Assembly (NCBI GenBank): GCA_012960155.1
Contig: DUBU01000021.1
Location: forward strand, 1-64,000
Direction of reading: 5' to 3'
Origin: Micavibrio sp.
Lineage (GTDB): Bacteria > Pseudomonadota > Alphaproteobacteria > Micavibrionales > Micavibrionaceae
Length of the DNA: 64,000 nucleotides
A program made the translations under genes and the position numbers. Below the pieces are notes generated by a model, which worked only from the letters and a program-made list of their open reading frames with translations, was not told the origin of the DNA and did no database searches. Shown piece by piece: positions 1 through 9,351 of this stretch; position 1 is the first letter of the stretch; each line of letters opens with the position of its first letter.

Positions 1-15
1 TAATAAGCTCACTAA

Positions 16-369
16 TTAAAAAGAGTGCGAGAGATAAAGTGTAGCCGTGAAAGCGGCTGCCCCGCACGCCACAGCAAACAGAAAAATCACAAATACATTC
101 ACTTCTGATTTCTGCTTTATTTCCTGAAAAACTTTTAAAGTCGTATCAATATTACGATTTTGTTTCTTATCAAAGTATTTCTGTTTTACTTCAACTTTCG
201 AATATTGTCCTGTATCGAACAACTGCTCCGCAGCCTTGAGCGCATCAGCCATCTGGGTCTGGGTACCCTGCATTTGCCACTTGCCTTGATCAGCAGCAGA
301 CTTTGTCTTCTCGAACGTATAGACAGAAAATTCAATGCCCTGATCTACTTCTTTAGCCGTTCCGGCCAT
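16..369 (-). CDS. Hypothetical C-tail-anchored protein, 117 aa
   Basis: Not recognised as a named family. The first 90 residues are hydrophilic, with no signal peptide. One strong hydrophobic segment lies near the C-terminus (about residues 91-113, VFVIFLFAVACGAAAFTATL), so it is probably a tail-anchored inner-membrane protein with a cytoplasmic domain. The ATG is preceded by GGGAG about 8 nt upstream, which supports the start. It is the first complete gene of the window; its upstream neighbour on the same strand is an NTF2-like gene about 130 bp away. The function is unknown. Confidence 0.6.
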   Translation of the reverse strand: MAGTAKEVDQGIEFSVYTFEKTKSAADQGKWQMQGTQTQMADALKAAEQLFDTGQYSKVEVKQKYFDKKQNRNIDTTLKVFQEIKQKSEVNVFVIFLFAVACGAAAFTATLYLSHSF

Positions 370-502
370 ACATAATTCTCCCGCCCTGACGAGCCCAATA
401 ACTTAAATATTATCTTTATGAAAGCTTTGCGATACGCAAAAAACAGTAATAACTCTAGGATAACATTCTGCTAAAAACCTTAACAAAACATTAACAAAGA
501 CT

Positions 503-928
503 TTAAAAGTGTCGACGAAGCCAATTAAATCCGTGCTTTAGGATCGGCGCACCCGCCATAATCTGGCTACCTGTGTCCCAAAAATTGTAGTGCCCGACAA
601 CAAGAGCATTATGATCGTAAACAACCTCGCTCATACCAGATAAGGTAATCGGATCTTCATTACCAATAACGGCTTCCCAGCGCAGAAAGACTGTACGGCC
701 ATCATTCGAAAAGCCGTAATTGATAACTTTGATATTACGCAAACGAACACCTTCAAGATAACGCCGCAGAACGGCCTCAAACGCATCCTCACCACGCACA
801 TCATGAAACGGGTCTGTATACGAAATCCCTGACGCAGCAAGCTTTTCCACCAAGCGTACAGAACGTACGTTCAAAGTTTCCCAGTAACGGATATAATCCT
901 CTACAGCGCGCTGCGTCACATCTTTCAT
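503..928 (-). CDS. NTF2-like / SnoaL-fold protein
   Basis: 141 aa, the length of a single NTF2-like (SnoaL) alpha+beta barrel. An N-terminal helical stretch is followed by the SYTDPFHDVRG segment typical of nuclear transport factor 2-family proteins. The C-terminal half has alternating strands (TVFLRWEAVIG, SEVVYDHNALVVGHYNFWD). Such proteins bind small hydrophobic ligands or act as small enzymes; no catalytic assignment is possible here. It starts 18 bp beyond the stop of the 3-hydroxybutyrate dehydrogenase gene on the same strand, so the two are probably co-transcribed. Confidence 0.65.
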   Translation of the reverse strand: MKDVTQRAVEDYIRYWETLNVRSVRLVEKLAASGISYTDPFHDVRGEDAFEAVLRRYLEGVRLRNIKVINYGFSNDGRTVFLRWEAVIGNEDPITLSGMSEVVYDHNALVVGHYNFWDTGSQIMAGAPILKHGFNWLRRHF

Positions 929-946
929 CGCATAAGCCTAACGATT

Positions 947-1732
947 TTACTGCGCCGTCCAGCCGCCATCAACAGGCAGCATCGCGCCCGTAATATTGGA
1001 CGCTGAATCAGAACATAAGAACACCGCCAAGTCACCAAGCTGGTCAATCTGCGTAAACTGCTTGGTCGGTGAGGCCGCAAGCATCACATTATTCACGACT
1101 TCATCTTCTGTGATACCACGCGCCTTGGCCGTATCCGCAATCTGATTTTCTACCAGTGGCGTTTTCACGTAGCCAGGACAAATCGCATTTACAGTAATGC
1201 CCTGCTGCGCAACTTCCAACGCCACCGTTTTAGTAAATCCGGCAATACCATGCTTGGCCGCAACATAAGCAGACTTGAACGGTGAAGCAACCAGCGCATG
1301 GGCAGAGGCCAAATTCACAATACGGCCCCATTTATTTTTCTTCATATAAGGCAAAGCATGCTTCGTCATATGAAAGGCCGAAGACAGGTTAATCGCGATA
1401 ATCGCATCCCACTTCTCTTCAGGAAATTCATCAACAGGACTTACATGCTGGATCCCTGCATTATTGACGATAATATCAACGCTACCCCAGCGATCCGCCG
1501 CATCCTTGATAAGATCGGCAATCTCTTGCGGCTTGGTCATATCCGCACCATTATAGGCTATCTGCACCCCATGCTCGTTTTCAAGCCCCGCACGCACCTT
1601 TTCAATCTCATCCGCATCACCAAAGCCATTCAGCATCACATGGCATCCTGAAGCCGCCAATGAGCGCGCTATCCCTAAACCAATACCGCTGGTGGATCCT
1701 GTAACAATTGCAACTTTACCCTTGGATGACAT
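947..1732 (-). CDS. bdhA: D-3-hydroxybutyrate dehydrogenase (SDR family)
   Basis: 261 aa classical short-chain dehydrogenase, oxidising D-3-hydroxybutyrate to acetoacetate with NAD. The N-terminal TGSTSGIGLGIA is the glycine-rich cofactor loop and NNAG is present. The catalytic Ser-Tyr-Lys region is NLASAHALVASPFKSAYVAAKHG. The C-terminal stretch PGYVKTPLVENQI, the length and the ending MLPVDGGWTAQ match bacterial 3-hydroxybutyrate dehydrogenases rather than FabG. A GGGG stretch precedes the ATG. It probably forms a unit with the downstream NTF2-like gene. Its product acetoacetate is also the end product of the aromatic cluster at 18.9-22.6 kb. Another SDR specificity is possible but less likely. 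Confidence 0.85.
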   Translation of the reverse strand: MSSKGKVAIVTGSTSGIGLGIARSLAASGCHVMLNGFGDADEIEKVRAGLENEHGVQIAYNGADMTKPQEIADLIKDAADRWGSVDIIVNNAGIQHVSPVDEFPEEKWDAIIAINLSSAFHMTKHALPYMKKNKWGRIVNLASAHALVASPFKSAYVAAKHGIAGFTKTVALEVAQQGITVNAICPGYVKTPLVENQIADTAKARGITEDEVVNNVMLAASPTKQFTQIDQLGDLAVFLCSDSASNITGAMLPVDGGWTAQ

Positions 1733-1819
1733 GATATTTACCCCGTCAAAATGATGTTAAACACGTATAGCTTTATAGCAGTCTCGCGCCCGCAACAAAA
1801 CCGTTTTCAAATTTTTCAG

Positions 1820-1847
1820 TTGCACCGCAGCGCATATTATGTAATAT
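1820..1847 (+). promoter_or_regulatory. Candidate sigma-70 promoter of the 584-aa unknown gene
   Basis: TTGCAC (1820-1825), a 16-nt spacer and TAATAT (1842-1847) lie about 77 nt upstream of the start codon at 1924. The distance from -35 to ATG (104 nt) and the AGGTGTG ribosome-binding site nearly match those of the unknown gene at 35751. Confidence 0.4.
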
Positions 1848-1923
1848 TTTTATTGCTTAATCTCACACTTGGATTTAGCTGTACGATAGCTGATTTGTTC
1901 GACAACTAAACATAGGTGTGTTT

Positions 1924-3678
1924 ATGACAGAAGTAACGAAGACGACCTCAGACGCTTCTAACGATAACAAAAAAGAAGCGCAGCCGCTTTCAGGCACACA
2001 GCTTCGTGACAGATCTTGGGGCATGATTTATGCCGCAGGTCTTGATTACTCTCCGAAATATATTGAATCAAGAGACGCCGATAGCGGCAAACCTCATCCG
2101 ATCGACGGCTTAGTGCGCACACCGCGCGGTTATTACCGCCTCGCTGAAGATATGCGTGACGGCACGCGTGTACTATTGCACTCCTACGAACGTGATCAAA
2201 TCATCGGCGTAGAGAACGAAGACGGTCAGATTGTCCTCGGTGAGAACGCGGACGATGTCTACGGTATCTCAGCCCGCAAAGATGTATTGGGCCCAATCTT
2301 CCGCGATGACATGACCCATGACATGCGCTTTCTGGAGCGTACGTTCCAAAAGGATATGAACCTGCACGCGGAAGAAATACTCGTCCCATCAGGCGATCCG
2401 AATATGCGCCCGCTGCGCACGATCAAACTTGCCAACTCACAAGTCGCATTCGGTATTAGCGAAACCACAGAAGGAAAATGGCAGATCCGCGTGTACAACA
2501 ATCTGCGCAAAGACTGGGATGATGCCGCCCGCTTCGTACAAATCAATCAGGAGCCTGAAAAAGGCTATAAAGGCAGCCTGCTATCTGCCGGCAAAGATAT
2601 CAGGGACTTTGAATCACTCGACGAGGCGCTTTACTACGTACGTCGTTTTTGGAATATCGAATCCCAGTCCCTGTTCAAAGGCCGCTCTACCATGGCCGAA
2701 ACAGCGCAAGATAGCCGCTTCCACCGCTTTAAAAATCGCCTACTTTCTAGTGCCCTCTATATCACAGACCACAAAATCGACCGTGACTGGAAACGTGCCA
2801 TCGGTGTGAGTGTGGCCGTTGGCGCCTTAAGTGCCCTTGTCACAGGTACACCTGTGGCAGCGCTCGCGGGTCTTCTCTACACAGGTTTCTTCTGGGCGAC
2901 TGTCGGCAAATCAACCGAGACAGTAGTTGGCAAAATTCAAGAATCGCTGCTAAAGCAAGTGGATGAACAAAAAGCCGAAGCCATCCTGCCTTACTTTGAA
3001 AAAGACTACATCAAGGATTACTGGCACGATACAGAACGCAACCGTAAGCGCTTCCGTAAGAAGCTGGACCCGGATGCAAAACAGCATCTACGCCTTCTTA
3101 ATCTAGATGAAGCCGACATGATTCACGATGATGCCGATCCCTCATCGCCCGAAAACACATGGCGTGATTACGAGCGATTATCATCTGCCGCCTTCCGTTA
3201 TTTCGGCGCGCAGTTTGATCCGACCTACGCCGAGGACGGCGTTTTGATCGCCTCATACCCTAATGGCCTTATATCACTAGTACAGGTCGATAAAACTACA
3301 CGCGCCACACGTCACTACGTGACCTATAATGATGAATTTAACGTTATGGAGCGCGATAACTACAAGCACTTGGATCCCAACCTTACACACCTGCCGGAAG
3401 ATGGTGACGTACACAAAATCACGCACCGCCGCGGCAAAGACTTCCGTTACACGCCTATGGATTGTGATGAATTTTTATCTGATTTATCGCACCAGCTTGG
3501 CAAAGATGCAAAAGACCTGAAAGCTTTTGGACTACCGCTCAGTAAGCTATTCAATTGCCAAGCATGCCACGGCTTAATGCCTGCACAGGCTAAAGAGGCC
3601 AAGCCCATCGAGCATTGGCGCGAAACTGCTGACACAAGAAAGCTGAAACAATCTTTACCTATTCAGCAGCTTTCATAA
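1924..3678 (+). CDS. Unknown 584-aa protein with a central hydrophobic hairpin and a CQACH motif
   Basis: No family recognised. A GTG at 1918 is in frame, but the ATG at 1924 sits 7 nt after AGG and is preferred (584 aa). There is no signal peptide. Residues 1-280 are polar. A hydrophobic hairpin at about residues 290-330 (AIGVSVAVGALSALVTG then PVAALAGLLYTGFFWATVG) would enter a membrane. The following region is charged. Near the C-terminus C545-Q-A-C548-H549 has the form of a c-type haem or metal-binding CxxCH site, although no export signal is visible. The gene overlaps the convergent kynureninase gene by 20 bp. Its promoter and leader resemble those of the unknown gene at 35751. Confidence 0.7.
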   Translation: MTEVTKTTSDASNDNKKEAQPLSGTQLRDRSWGMIYAAGLDYSPKYIESRDADSGKPHPIDGLVRTPRGYYRLAEDMRDGTRVLLHSYERDQIIGVENEDGQIVLGENADDVYGISARKDVLGPIFRDDMTHDMRFLERTFQKDMNLHAEEILVPSGDPNMRPLRTIKLANSQVAFGISETTEGKWQIRVYNNLRKDWDDAARFVQINQEPEKGYKGSLLSAGKDIRDFESLDEALYYVRRFWNIESQSLFKGRSTMAETAQDSRFHRFKNRLLSSALYITDHKIDRDWKRAIGVSVAVGALSALVTGTPVAALAGLLYTGFFWATVGKSTETVVGKIQESLLKQVDEQKAEAILPYFEKDYIKDYWHDTERNRKRFRKKLDPDAKQHLRLLNLDEADMIHDDADPSSPENTWRDYERLSSAAFRYFGAQFDPTYAEDGVLIASYPNGLISLVQVDKTTRATRHYVTYNDEFNVMERDNYKHLDPNLTHLPEDGDVHKITHRRGKDFRYTPMDCDEFLSDLSHQLGKDAKDLKAFGLPLSKLFNCQACHGLMPAQAKEAKPIEHWRETADTRKLKQSLPIQQLS

Positions 3679-4957
3679 CCGTAGACAGCCCCAAGGCCTG
3701 CTCAAAAATCTCGACGAACTCATAAACATCTTCGTATGAGTTATAAAGCGGCACAGGAGCAATACGAATAACCCCGGGCTCGCGCCAGTCACAAATGACC
3801 CCGCCAGCCTCCAGCGCCTCGAACACTTCGCGCCCCTTGCCGTGGACTAAGATAGATACCTGTGCGCCGCGCTGCGCATCATCACGCGGTGTAAGAATTT
3901 CAAATTCCGCATCCACCTGATCCAGTAAGTACATACAATACGCTGACAGGCGCAAGCTTTTATCGCGCAAATGCTCAATACCCGCTTCAGCAAAGATTTT
4001 CAGAGACGTACGTACGGGCGCCAAAGAAAACACTGCAGCATTAGAAAGCTGCCATGCGGCCGCCCCTGCCGAAGGCACAAAATCAGGCGTCATTTTAAAA
4101 CGTTCTTCCAGATCTTCACCCCACCAACCACAAAAACGTTTCAGCGTGGCATTACCACTTGTATGCTTTTCATGCACAAAAGCACCGCCCGGACAGGCAG
4201 GCCCCCCATTCAGGTATTTATAATTACACCATACAGCAAAATCGATGTCATCATCATGCAAGCTCATCGGAATATTACCTGCTGCGTGCGCCAGATCAAA
4301 TCCGACCAGACATCCTTTTTCATGCGCGGCTTTTGTAATGGCAGCCAAATCAAAAAACTGTCCGCTGTAATAATTAACCGCGCCAATCATCACCAGCGCA
4401 ATCTCTTCACCGCGCTCTTCAATTGTCCTAAGTATATCTTCAGTGCGTATTGTATGTTCGTCCGTACGCGGCTGCATTTCGATCACGTGGTCACTTGGAT
4501 CATAACCGTGGAAGGCCACTTGCGAGTTCACCGCCTGCCTATCAGAGGGAAACGCGTTCTCTTCAACAAGGATTTTTGTACGTGTCCCCTCAGGGCGATA
4601 AAAAGACACCATCATCAAATGGAGATTCACCGTCAATGTATTCATCAGAACAACTTCGGTTGTGCGCGCACCGACAATAGCCGCCATCTCTTCGCGTATA
4701 TTTTCATTAAAACGCACCCATGGATCGCCATCTTTAAAATACCCGCAAACGCCTAAATCCGCCCAAGCATTCATCTCGGCCTCCACGGCCTGACGTGCGG
4801 CCTTAGGCATTAGCCCCAGCGAATTGCCGCAGAGATATATACTAGTCTTACCGCTATCGGTGAGCGGTATGTGAAATTTATCTCTGTAAGATGATAAAGG
4901 ATCTTGCGCATCGAGTGTCTGCGCGAAAGCACGACCTGCCTGAAATTCATTAGACAT
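3659..4957 (-). CDS. kynU: Kynureninase
   Basis: 432 aa, the normal length. It is a fold-type I PLP enzyme that cleaves L-kynurenine to anthranilate and alanine. The family start (FAQTLDAQDPLSSYRDKFHIP), the YLCGNSLGLMP motif and the PLP-lysine region NYKYLNGGPACPGGAFVHEK (Lys near residue 246) are all present. AGGGA lies 8 nt before the ATG. It begins 38 bp after the usher stop on the same strand, so it may be read from the pilus operon although it is functionally unrelated. No tryptophan 2,3-dioxygenase, kynurenine monooxygenase or formamidase is visible nearby. Its 3' end overlaps the plus-strand neighbour by 20 bp. Confidence 0.93.
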   Translation of the reverse strand: MSNEFQAGRAFAQTLDAQDPLSSYRDKFHIPLTDSGKTSIYLCGNSLGLMPKAARQAVEAEMNAWADLGVCGYFKDGDPWVRFNENIREEMAAIVGARTTEVVLMNTLTVNLHLMMVSFYRPEGTRTKILVEENAFPSDRQAVNSQVAFHGYDPSDHVIEMQPRTDEHTIRTEDILRTIEERGEEIALVMIGAVNYYSGQFFDLAAITKAAHEKGCLVGFDLAHAAGNIPMSLHDDDIDFAVWCNYKYLNGGPACPGGAFVHEKHTSGNATLKRFCGWWGEDLEERFKMTPDFVPSAGAAAWQLSNAAVFSLAPVRTSLKIFAEAGIEHLRDKSLRLSAYCMYLLDQVDAEFEILTPRDDAQRGAQVSILVHGKGREVFEALEAGGVICDWREPGVIRIAPVPLYNSYEDVYEFVEIFEQALGLSTVMKAAE

Positions 4958-4995
4958 GATAATAGTCCCTGTAGTTTATTTTTCTTTGAGAATAT

Positions 4996-7845
4996 TTATA
5001 ACGGCTCAGCGTCATTTTTAACAGCCCCGCTAAGCGTAGACTGTAATTTTTTCAGATTGGTCAAAATAGACGCCATGTTTTGCTTAACCTGCGTTTTTTC
5101 AACCTGAATATCGGATTTAGGAGGCTCCTGCATATTCACATTCACGCCATAGGCAAATAATGCATCAGGTGAAACAATAACCGTACGCGGAGGCACAGCA
5201 ACATCTAGCTGCGGATCAGCCCGAACGATATACGTACCCGGCTTAATAAATTCAAAAACAAAGAAACCGTCATAAGACGTCATCGTTTCCTCAATCACCT
5301 CACCATGGCCGCTAACGAGCTGCATTTTCAATCCCGGAATAGGGTTTCCATTTTCAAAATAAGCGCTACCGTCAATCACACCTGTTTCCACAACAGGGAT
5401 TTCAACATCCTGCGCCACTCCGGGACGCAGCAATACCACATACCCCTTAGCCGCTGTGCGGTGAAACGGGTTTGTTAAACGTTCTTCATCCAGTGTTACA
5501 CCGGCATAATCACCTTGTTCGCCTTGAACATAAGAGACACTGCCATCTTCATTCGTCAGTTCAAGCTCACGGCCATCAACTTCCAAACCTGTATCTGAAA
5601 GCCACTCATCATCACCATCAAAAACATTATTAAGGTTGCGGTCCAAGAAAACCTTACTGCGCAGCGCATTATGAGTACGTTTTGTGCGGCTATCAAACAT
5701 ATAGCCGCCATCATCCGCAAACGGCGCCAACGTCGTCGAAGCACGTAGAACAACATCCACACCGCCATCATGGTTCCAATTTCCATCAATACTTCCAAGG
5801 AACGTGCCAAAATCATAACCGACATCTGCACCTATACGGACATCACTCGTATCTCTTAAGCTCTGCCCGTAAGTCAGTCCCGCGCGCAACTCGCGATTAG
5901 GACGGTACCTCAGCTCGGTTGTGAAATTCTGCCAATCAAACGTAGGATAAACACCGTATGTCAGTAAAGAACGACTGCTTAGCTCGCGCGACAATCTAAA
6001 GTTTGCATTTGTACGCCCAATCACAGAGCTCAAATCACTATCTTGATATATGGCCGTTAATGTGTTGCCATATCTTTGCCCGCCGCGCGCAAGGCTGTTT
6101 GACAAGCGGTATCTGGAACGCGTTGAATCATCTTCACGCTTTTCATGGTCACCGGAAACCTGAATACCGACAGAACCAAAATCCGTTGCAAAACGCTTTG
6201 TCGCGCGGCCCTCAATATCATATTTACGAGCACTCTCATCAAAGCCCGTGCGATCACTTTCAAAATCTTTGTAAAGCCCTGTACGTAAATTCACGCGCCA
6301 GCCTGCCAGTGACGTAGCTAGCCTGTTATCAACCGCATTACCGCCCCCAAATTCCTGATAAACCTCGGTCGAACCTAAGACATTACCAAAACCGTAATTA
6401 GCACCAACAGTGGCGTAGGCACGCTCCCCTTGGCGGCTAAATGTGTTCGTGCCAGTGGCAAACACTGTCAAATTACGATTAATACCGTGCGATACAGAAC
6501 CTGAATACGCAATACCCTCATCATTTTGACCAACATCTTCGAGTGTACGTACAAAGGGATCATCATCATCCAGTGTGATCAAATTATCTGTTGTATCAAC
6601 AATACCTGCTTCATATTCAGTCTTACCGGGACTTAGCAAACTGCCGCCTATCGTATGCTCTTCAATACGCTCTTCGGTTTGTCCTTGAGGCCCATACAAG
6701 ACAGTGCGGAAGATATTGTTGCCGGCGAACAGCTCTACATTCTCAAAACGATATTCACCAGTGTCACTAACAACGCCGAAATCAATCAGCTCGGAATTGC
6801 GGTACAGCTCTATCTCGTAACCAGGAATACCTGTACCATCAATCGTGATTTCGTCAAAATTCTGCTGTCTTTTTACGGGACGAGAGGAAACAGTGACACC
6901 GCGACCGCCAGTGGCACCGCGCACAAGGTTGGGCGTACGCAAGCCGACATCACCAACCCTAACTTCGCGAATACCGAGGGGCATTGTGTCATTGCCAAAA
7001 GCACGGCGCGTAAATAAAGCACGAATATTATCCGGCATTTCAATCTCACCATCCTCTATGCCAAAACGCGCACTGTAATCAGCAGAGAAACCAAGAAAAT
7101 CATTTCGACCATAGAGGTTGGTATAACCATTTGTACTGTCATCAGAGCCGCGACGGCCAATTTGCGCATCAATATCAACAGCAGGCTTGCTAATCATGCG
7201 ATAAGGGTTTTCTTTAACTACATAGCCTTTGTAATCAGGGTTACCATTTGCAAGACGCTCTAACGCTTGATCACGTCTTTCTTCGCGCTCAATACGCAAT
7301 TCATAGGGCAGCTTACGCGGTGTTGCGAGCTCCATCTGCAACTTCAAAAAGTTAAACTCGATATCTAAGGGAAACAGCTCGTTCAGACGCTCGAGCTTCA
7401 AATAAATATCACCAAAACCGCTACCATAACTTTTGATAATAGCATCATCGGGCGCCAGATCATAAACCTCACCGCCGGACGTCATGTAGTAGCCATTGGC
7501 AATATCGACCACAAATTCATTTTCAGGCTGACTATACCAACCGGTTACTTTCTGGCCTTCCAAATCAAGCTCTGTATAATATTCAATCATACGACCAAGC
7601 TCTGCGATAGGAAGATAATAGGACGAATACCCGACTTGATATCCCAAAAGCGTGCGCGCGACCACTTCATCATGTCGGCGCACCTGAACAATCAGCTCAT
7701 AAGCGTCCTTTTCACTAATCTGCGCCTTTGCAGGGGAAAGCGGCAGAATCAAAGCGCAAAAAACCAGCACCACGACGCTTAATCGTATGCTGAAAAACTT
7801 TGAAATTGTGTCACGCACTGAATGTGTGCTCATGAAACGAGCCAT
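4996..7845 (-). CDS. Outer-membrane pilus usher, alpha type (TcfC/CooC-like)
   Basis: 949 aa. A signal peptide covers about residues 20-42, ending SPAKAQ. An N-terminal domain (about 45-190; YLPIAELGRMIEYYTELD) precedes a long barrel-like region rich in alternating strands. The barrel is interrupted near residue 340 by an E-set-like plug (GTGIPGYEIELYRN, then FGVVSDTGEYRFENVELF). The last 200 residues hold an SdrD-like calcium loop (FLDRNLNNVFDGDDEW) and a carboxypeptidase-regulatory-like sandwich (SYDGFFVFEFIKPGTYIV). This architecture matches ushers of the alternate/alpha chaperone-usher class. It lies downstream of the chaperone and first pilin on the same strand. No clear Shine-Dalgarno is seen; the ATG at 7833 is an alternative start. 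Confidence 0.8.
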   Translation of the reverse strand: MARFMSTHSVRDTISKFFSIRLSVVVLVFCALILPLSPAKAQISEKDAYELIVQVRRHDEVVARTLLGYQVGYSSYYLPIAELGRMIEYYTELDLEGQKVTGWYSQPENEFVVDIANGYYMTSGGEVYDLAPDDAIIKSYGSGFGDIYLKLERLNELFPLDIEFNFLKLQMELATPRKLPYELRIEREERRDQALERLANGNPDYKGYVVKENPYRMISKPAVDIDAQIGRRGSDDSTNGYTNLYGRNDFLGFSADYSARFGIEDGEIEMPDNIRALFTRRAFGNDTMPLGIREVRVGDVGLRTPNLVRGATGGRGVTVSSRPVKRQQNFDEITIDGTGIPGYEIELYRNSELIDFGVVSDTGEYRFENVELFAGNNIFRTVLYGPQGQTEERIEEHTIGGSLLSPGKTEYEAGIVDTTDNLITLDDDDPFVRTLEDVGQNDEGIAYSGSVSHGINRNLTVFATGTNTFSRQGERAYATVGANYGFGNVLGSTEVYQEFGGGNAVDNRLATSLAGWRVNLRTGLYKDFESDRTGFDESARKYDIEGRATKRFATDFGSVGIQVSGDHEKREDDSTRSRYRLSNSLARGGQRYGNTLTAIYQDSDLSSVIGRTNANFRLSRELSSRSLLTYGVYPTFDWQNFTTELRYRPNRELRAGLTYGQSLRDTSDVRIGADVGYDFGTFLGSIDGNWNHDGGVDVVLRASTTLAPFADDGGYMFDSRTKRTHNALRSKVFLDRNLNNVFDGDDEWLSDTGLEVDGRELELTNEDGSVSYVQGEQGDYAGVTLDEERLTNPFHRTAAKGYVVLLRPGVAQDVEIPVVETGVIDGSAYFENGNPIPGLKMQLVSGHGEVIEETMTSYDGFFVFEFIKPGTYIVRADPQLDVAVPPRTVIVSPDALFAYGVNVNMQEPPKSDIQVEKTQVKQNMASILTNLKKLQSTLSGAVKNDAEPL

Positions 7846-7953
7846 TGATAGTGAAAGACGTAGTTAACCAGCTAAAATCATAGCATGAGACCACGCCTTA
7901 CCCCAACGGAATATGCGCATCAGGAAACAAATATCCTTTTAAAAAACAGAGGA

Positions 7954-8805
7954 TTACTTTAATTGCGTCGAAATAATGTAATCAGTAGAGGCTAAAGGAT
8001 CGCCATCATGGAGCTTATAGCCCATAACAATACTGTTACAACCTGCTGGCGGCACATCGATATAGCGCGTAAAACTACGACTACCAATCTCTTTGAACAC
8101 ACGGGCCTTGGCACGGCTAAGAATTAAATTACGGCCATCTGGCGCAGCACAGCGAATTTCAATATCCCCTAGAGCAGAACGTGTCCCTGAACGATTTAGC
8201 GTAAAATCCACACGAGTACGCGTATCATCAACCTTTTGGAATACGACGTTCGAAAAAGAAACATCCAAAGTCGTTTCACCGTGCAGAAAAAACACAGGAA
8301 TTCTATAGCCTGTCAACATCGTAAGCTCAGCCGCCTGTCCGCCGCCGGGTTTTGACTTCGTAGAACCGTCAGGATTAAATTCAGGCGGAATTTCTTCAGG
8401 GCCAATAGTGATGTATGAACGGTACTCCCCTGCCGCCATATTGTTATTACGGCGCAACATAAAACGGATATTTTGAAGCTGTCCCGGCTGCAGCAGCAGA
8501 CGGCGCGGCGCCACATACATATGCGGAGACGCTGGCTCTACGCCCATTGAGCGGGCCTCTTCTTCACTCACCGTCAACTTGGGACCATCTTGCCCCATAA
8601 TCAACTGATCCCACTCTAAGCGGTAAGATTCCGGCTGCTGCGCTGTATTCTTCAATTTAAAAACCGCAGAGCCGCCCTTCGGGCCAATAAAAACAAGGCT
8701 GTCCGTTAGCAAAAGTGCATTAGCCTGTCCTGTAAACGACATAAGTCCCAAAGACAATGCGCACGTAAAAACACTCTTTTTAAGGATCGCTTTAATATTC
8801 ATCAT
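7954..8805 (-). CDS. Periplasmic pilus chaperone (alpha-type, PapD-like fold)
   Basis: 283 aa with a signal peptide ending GQANA near residue 30. The next residues (LLLTDSLVFIGPKGGSAVFKLKN) resemble the first immunoglobulin-like domain. APRRLLLQPGQLQNIRF corresponds to the G1-strand/linker region of pilus chaperones. GETTLDVSFSNVVF and later strands would be domain 2. Such chaperones cap pilin subunits in the periplasm and deliver them to the usher. It starts 21 bp after the pilin-1 stop and ends 108 bp before the usher start, giving the order pilin-chaperone-usher. It is longer than typical PapD (about 220 mature residues). Confidence 0.8.
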   Translation of the reverse strand: MMNIKAILKKSVFTCALSLGLMSFTGQANALLLTDSLVFIGPKGGSAVFKLKNTAQQPESYRLEWDQLIMGQDGPKLTVSEEEARSMGVEPASPHMYVAPRRLLLQPGQLQNIRFMLRRNNNMAAGEYRSYITIGPEEIPPEFNPDGSTKSKPGGGQAAELTMLTGYRIPVFFLHGETTLDVSFSNVVFQKVDDTRTRVDFTLNRSGTRSALGDIEIRCAAPDGRNLILSRAKARVFKEIGSRSFTRYIDVPPAGCNSIVMGYKLHDGDPLASTDYIISTQLK

Positions 8806-8826
8806 ATTTTCTCTGCTCTCGTTATC

Positions 8827-9351
8827 TTATGGCGTAAAGGTTACAGTCATGATCATAGACCCTGCATAGGACCCTTGCTGCTGCGGAAATGTAGTACTAA
8901 TACGCGCTCCAATAGGAACCGTTAACTGCGTGCTAGTCAAAGTTTTAGAAGTATAGGTTTTGGTACGGCCACCTTTGGATGTCGCAATATTAAATTTTGA
9001 TACAACCATAGTCTTGCCACTTACAGAAATATTTGCAGCTTTGGCACTCAACTGAAATTCAACACTACCTGTCGTGCTCGTGATACCTGTTGCTTTACAA
9101 ACACCGGGCTGCGGCGTACCCAAAACAATAGGGCAGCCATTAGTATTCACAGCGCCACCGGGTGTAACCGTAAGCTTGCCGTTGCCACAATCTGCTAAGG
9201 TGCCATACTGGATAGGCTGACACGTAATTGCAATCTGGGCCATAGCCTGTGAAAAAGGCATCATCGATGCAATAGCTAAACTAAGCTTCACCATCACATG
9301 GCCAGATTTTTCCACAAATCCTGTCGATACTCTATTAAGCCCGGAGCCCAT
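8827..9351 (-). CDS. DUF4402-like pilin subunit 1 (cysteine-containing)
   Basis: 174 aa from the ATG at 9351, chosen because AGGA lies 5 nt upstream; an in-frame ATG at 9390 lacks such a site. The signal peptide ends near MMPFSQAMAQ. The mature part has four cysteines within about 45 residues, suggesting two disulphides. It ends in the GSYAGSMIMTVTF strand typical of DUF4402 proteins, which are candidate pilins of alphaproteobacterial chaperone-usher systems. First gene of the pilin-chaperone-usher operon. Because it differs from the cysteine-free pilin at 10870, I infer a minor, tip or adaptor subunit; this is not proven. Confidence 0.7.
   Translation of the reverse strand: MGSGLNRVSTGFVEKSGHVMVKLSLAIASMMPFSQAMAQIAITCQPIQYGTLADCGNGKLTVTPGGAVNTNGCPIVLGTPQPGVCKATGITSTTGSVEFQLSAKAANISVSGKTMVVSKFNIATSKGGRTKTYTSKTLTSTQLTVPIGARISTTFPQQQGSYAGSMIMTVTFTP

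Noticed and set aside
3971-4756. A 261-codon plus-strand frame antisense to kynureninase.
   Set aside because: It lies entirely within kynU, has an implausible composition (Arg, His, Thr and Cys rich) and no family resemblance; it is a shadow frame.
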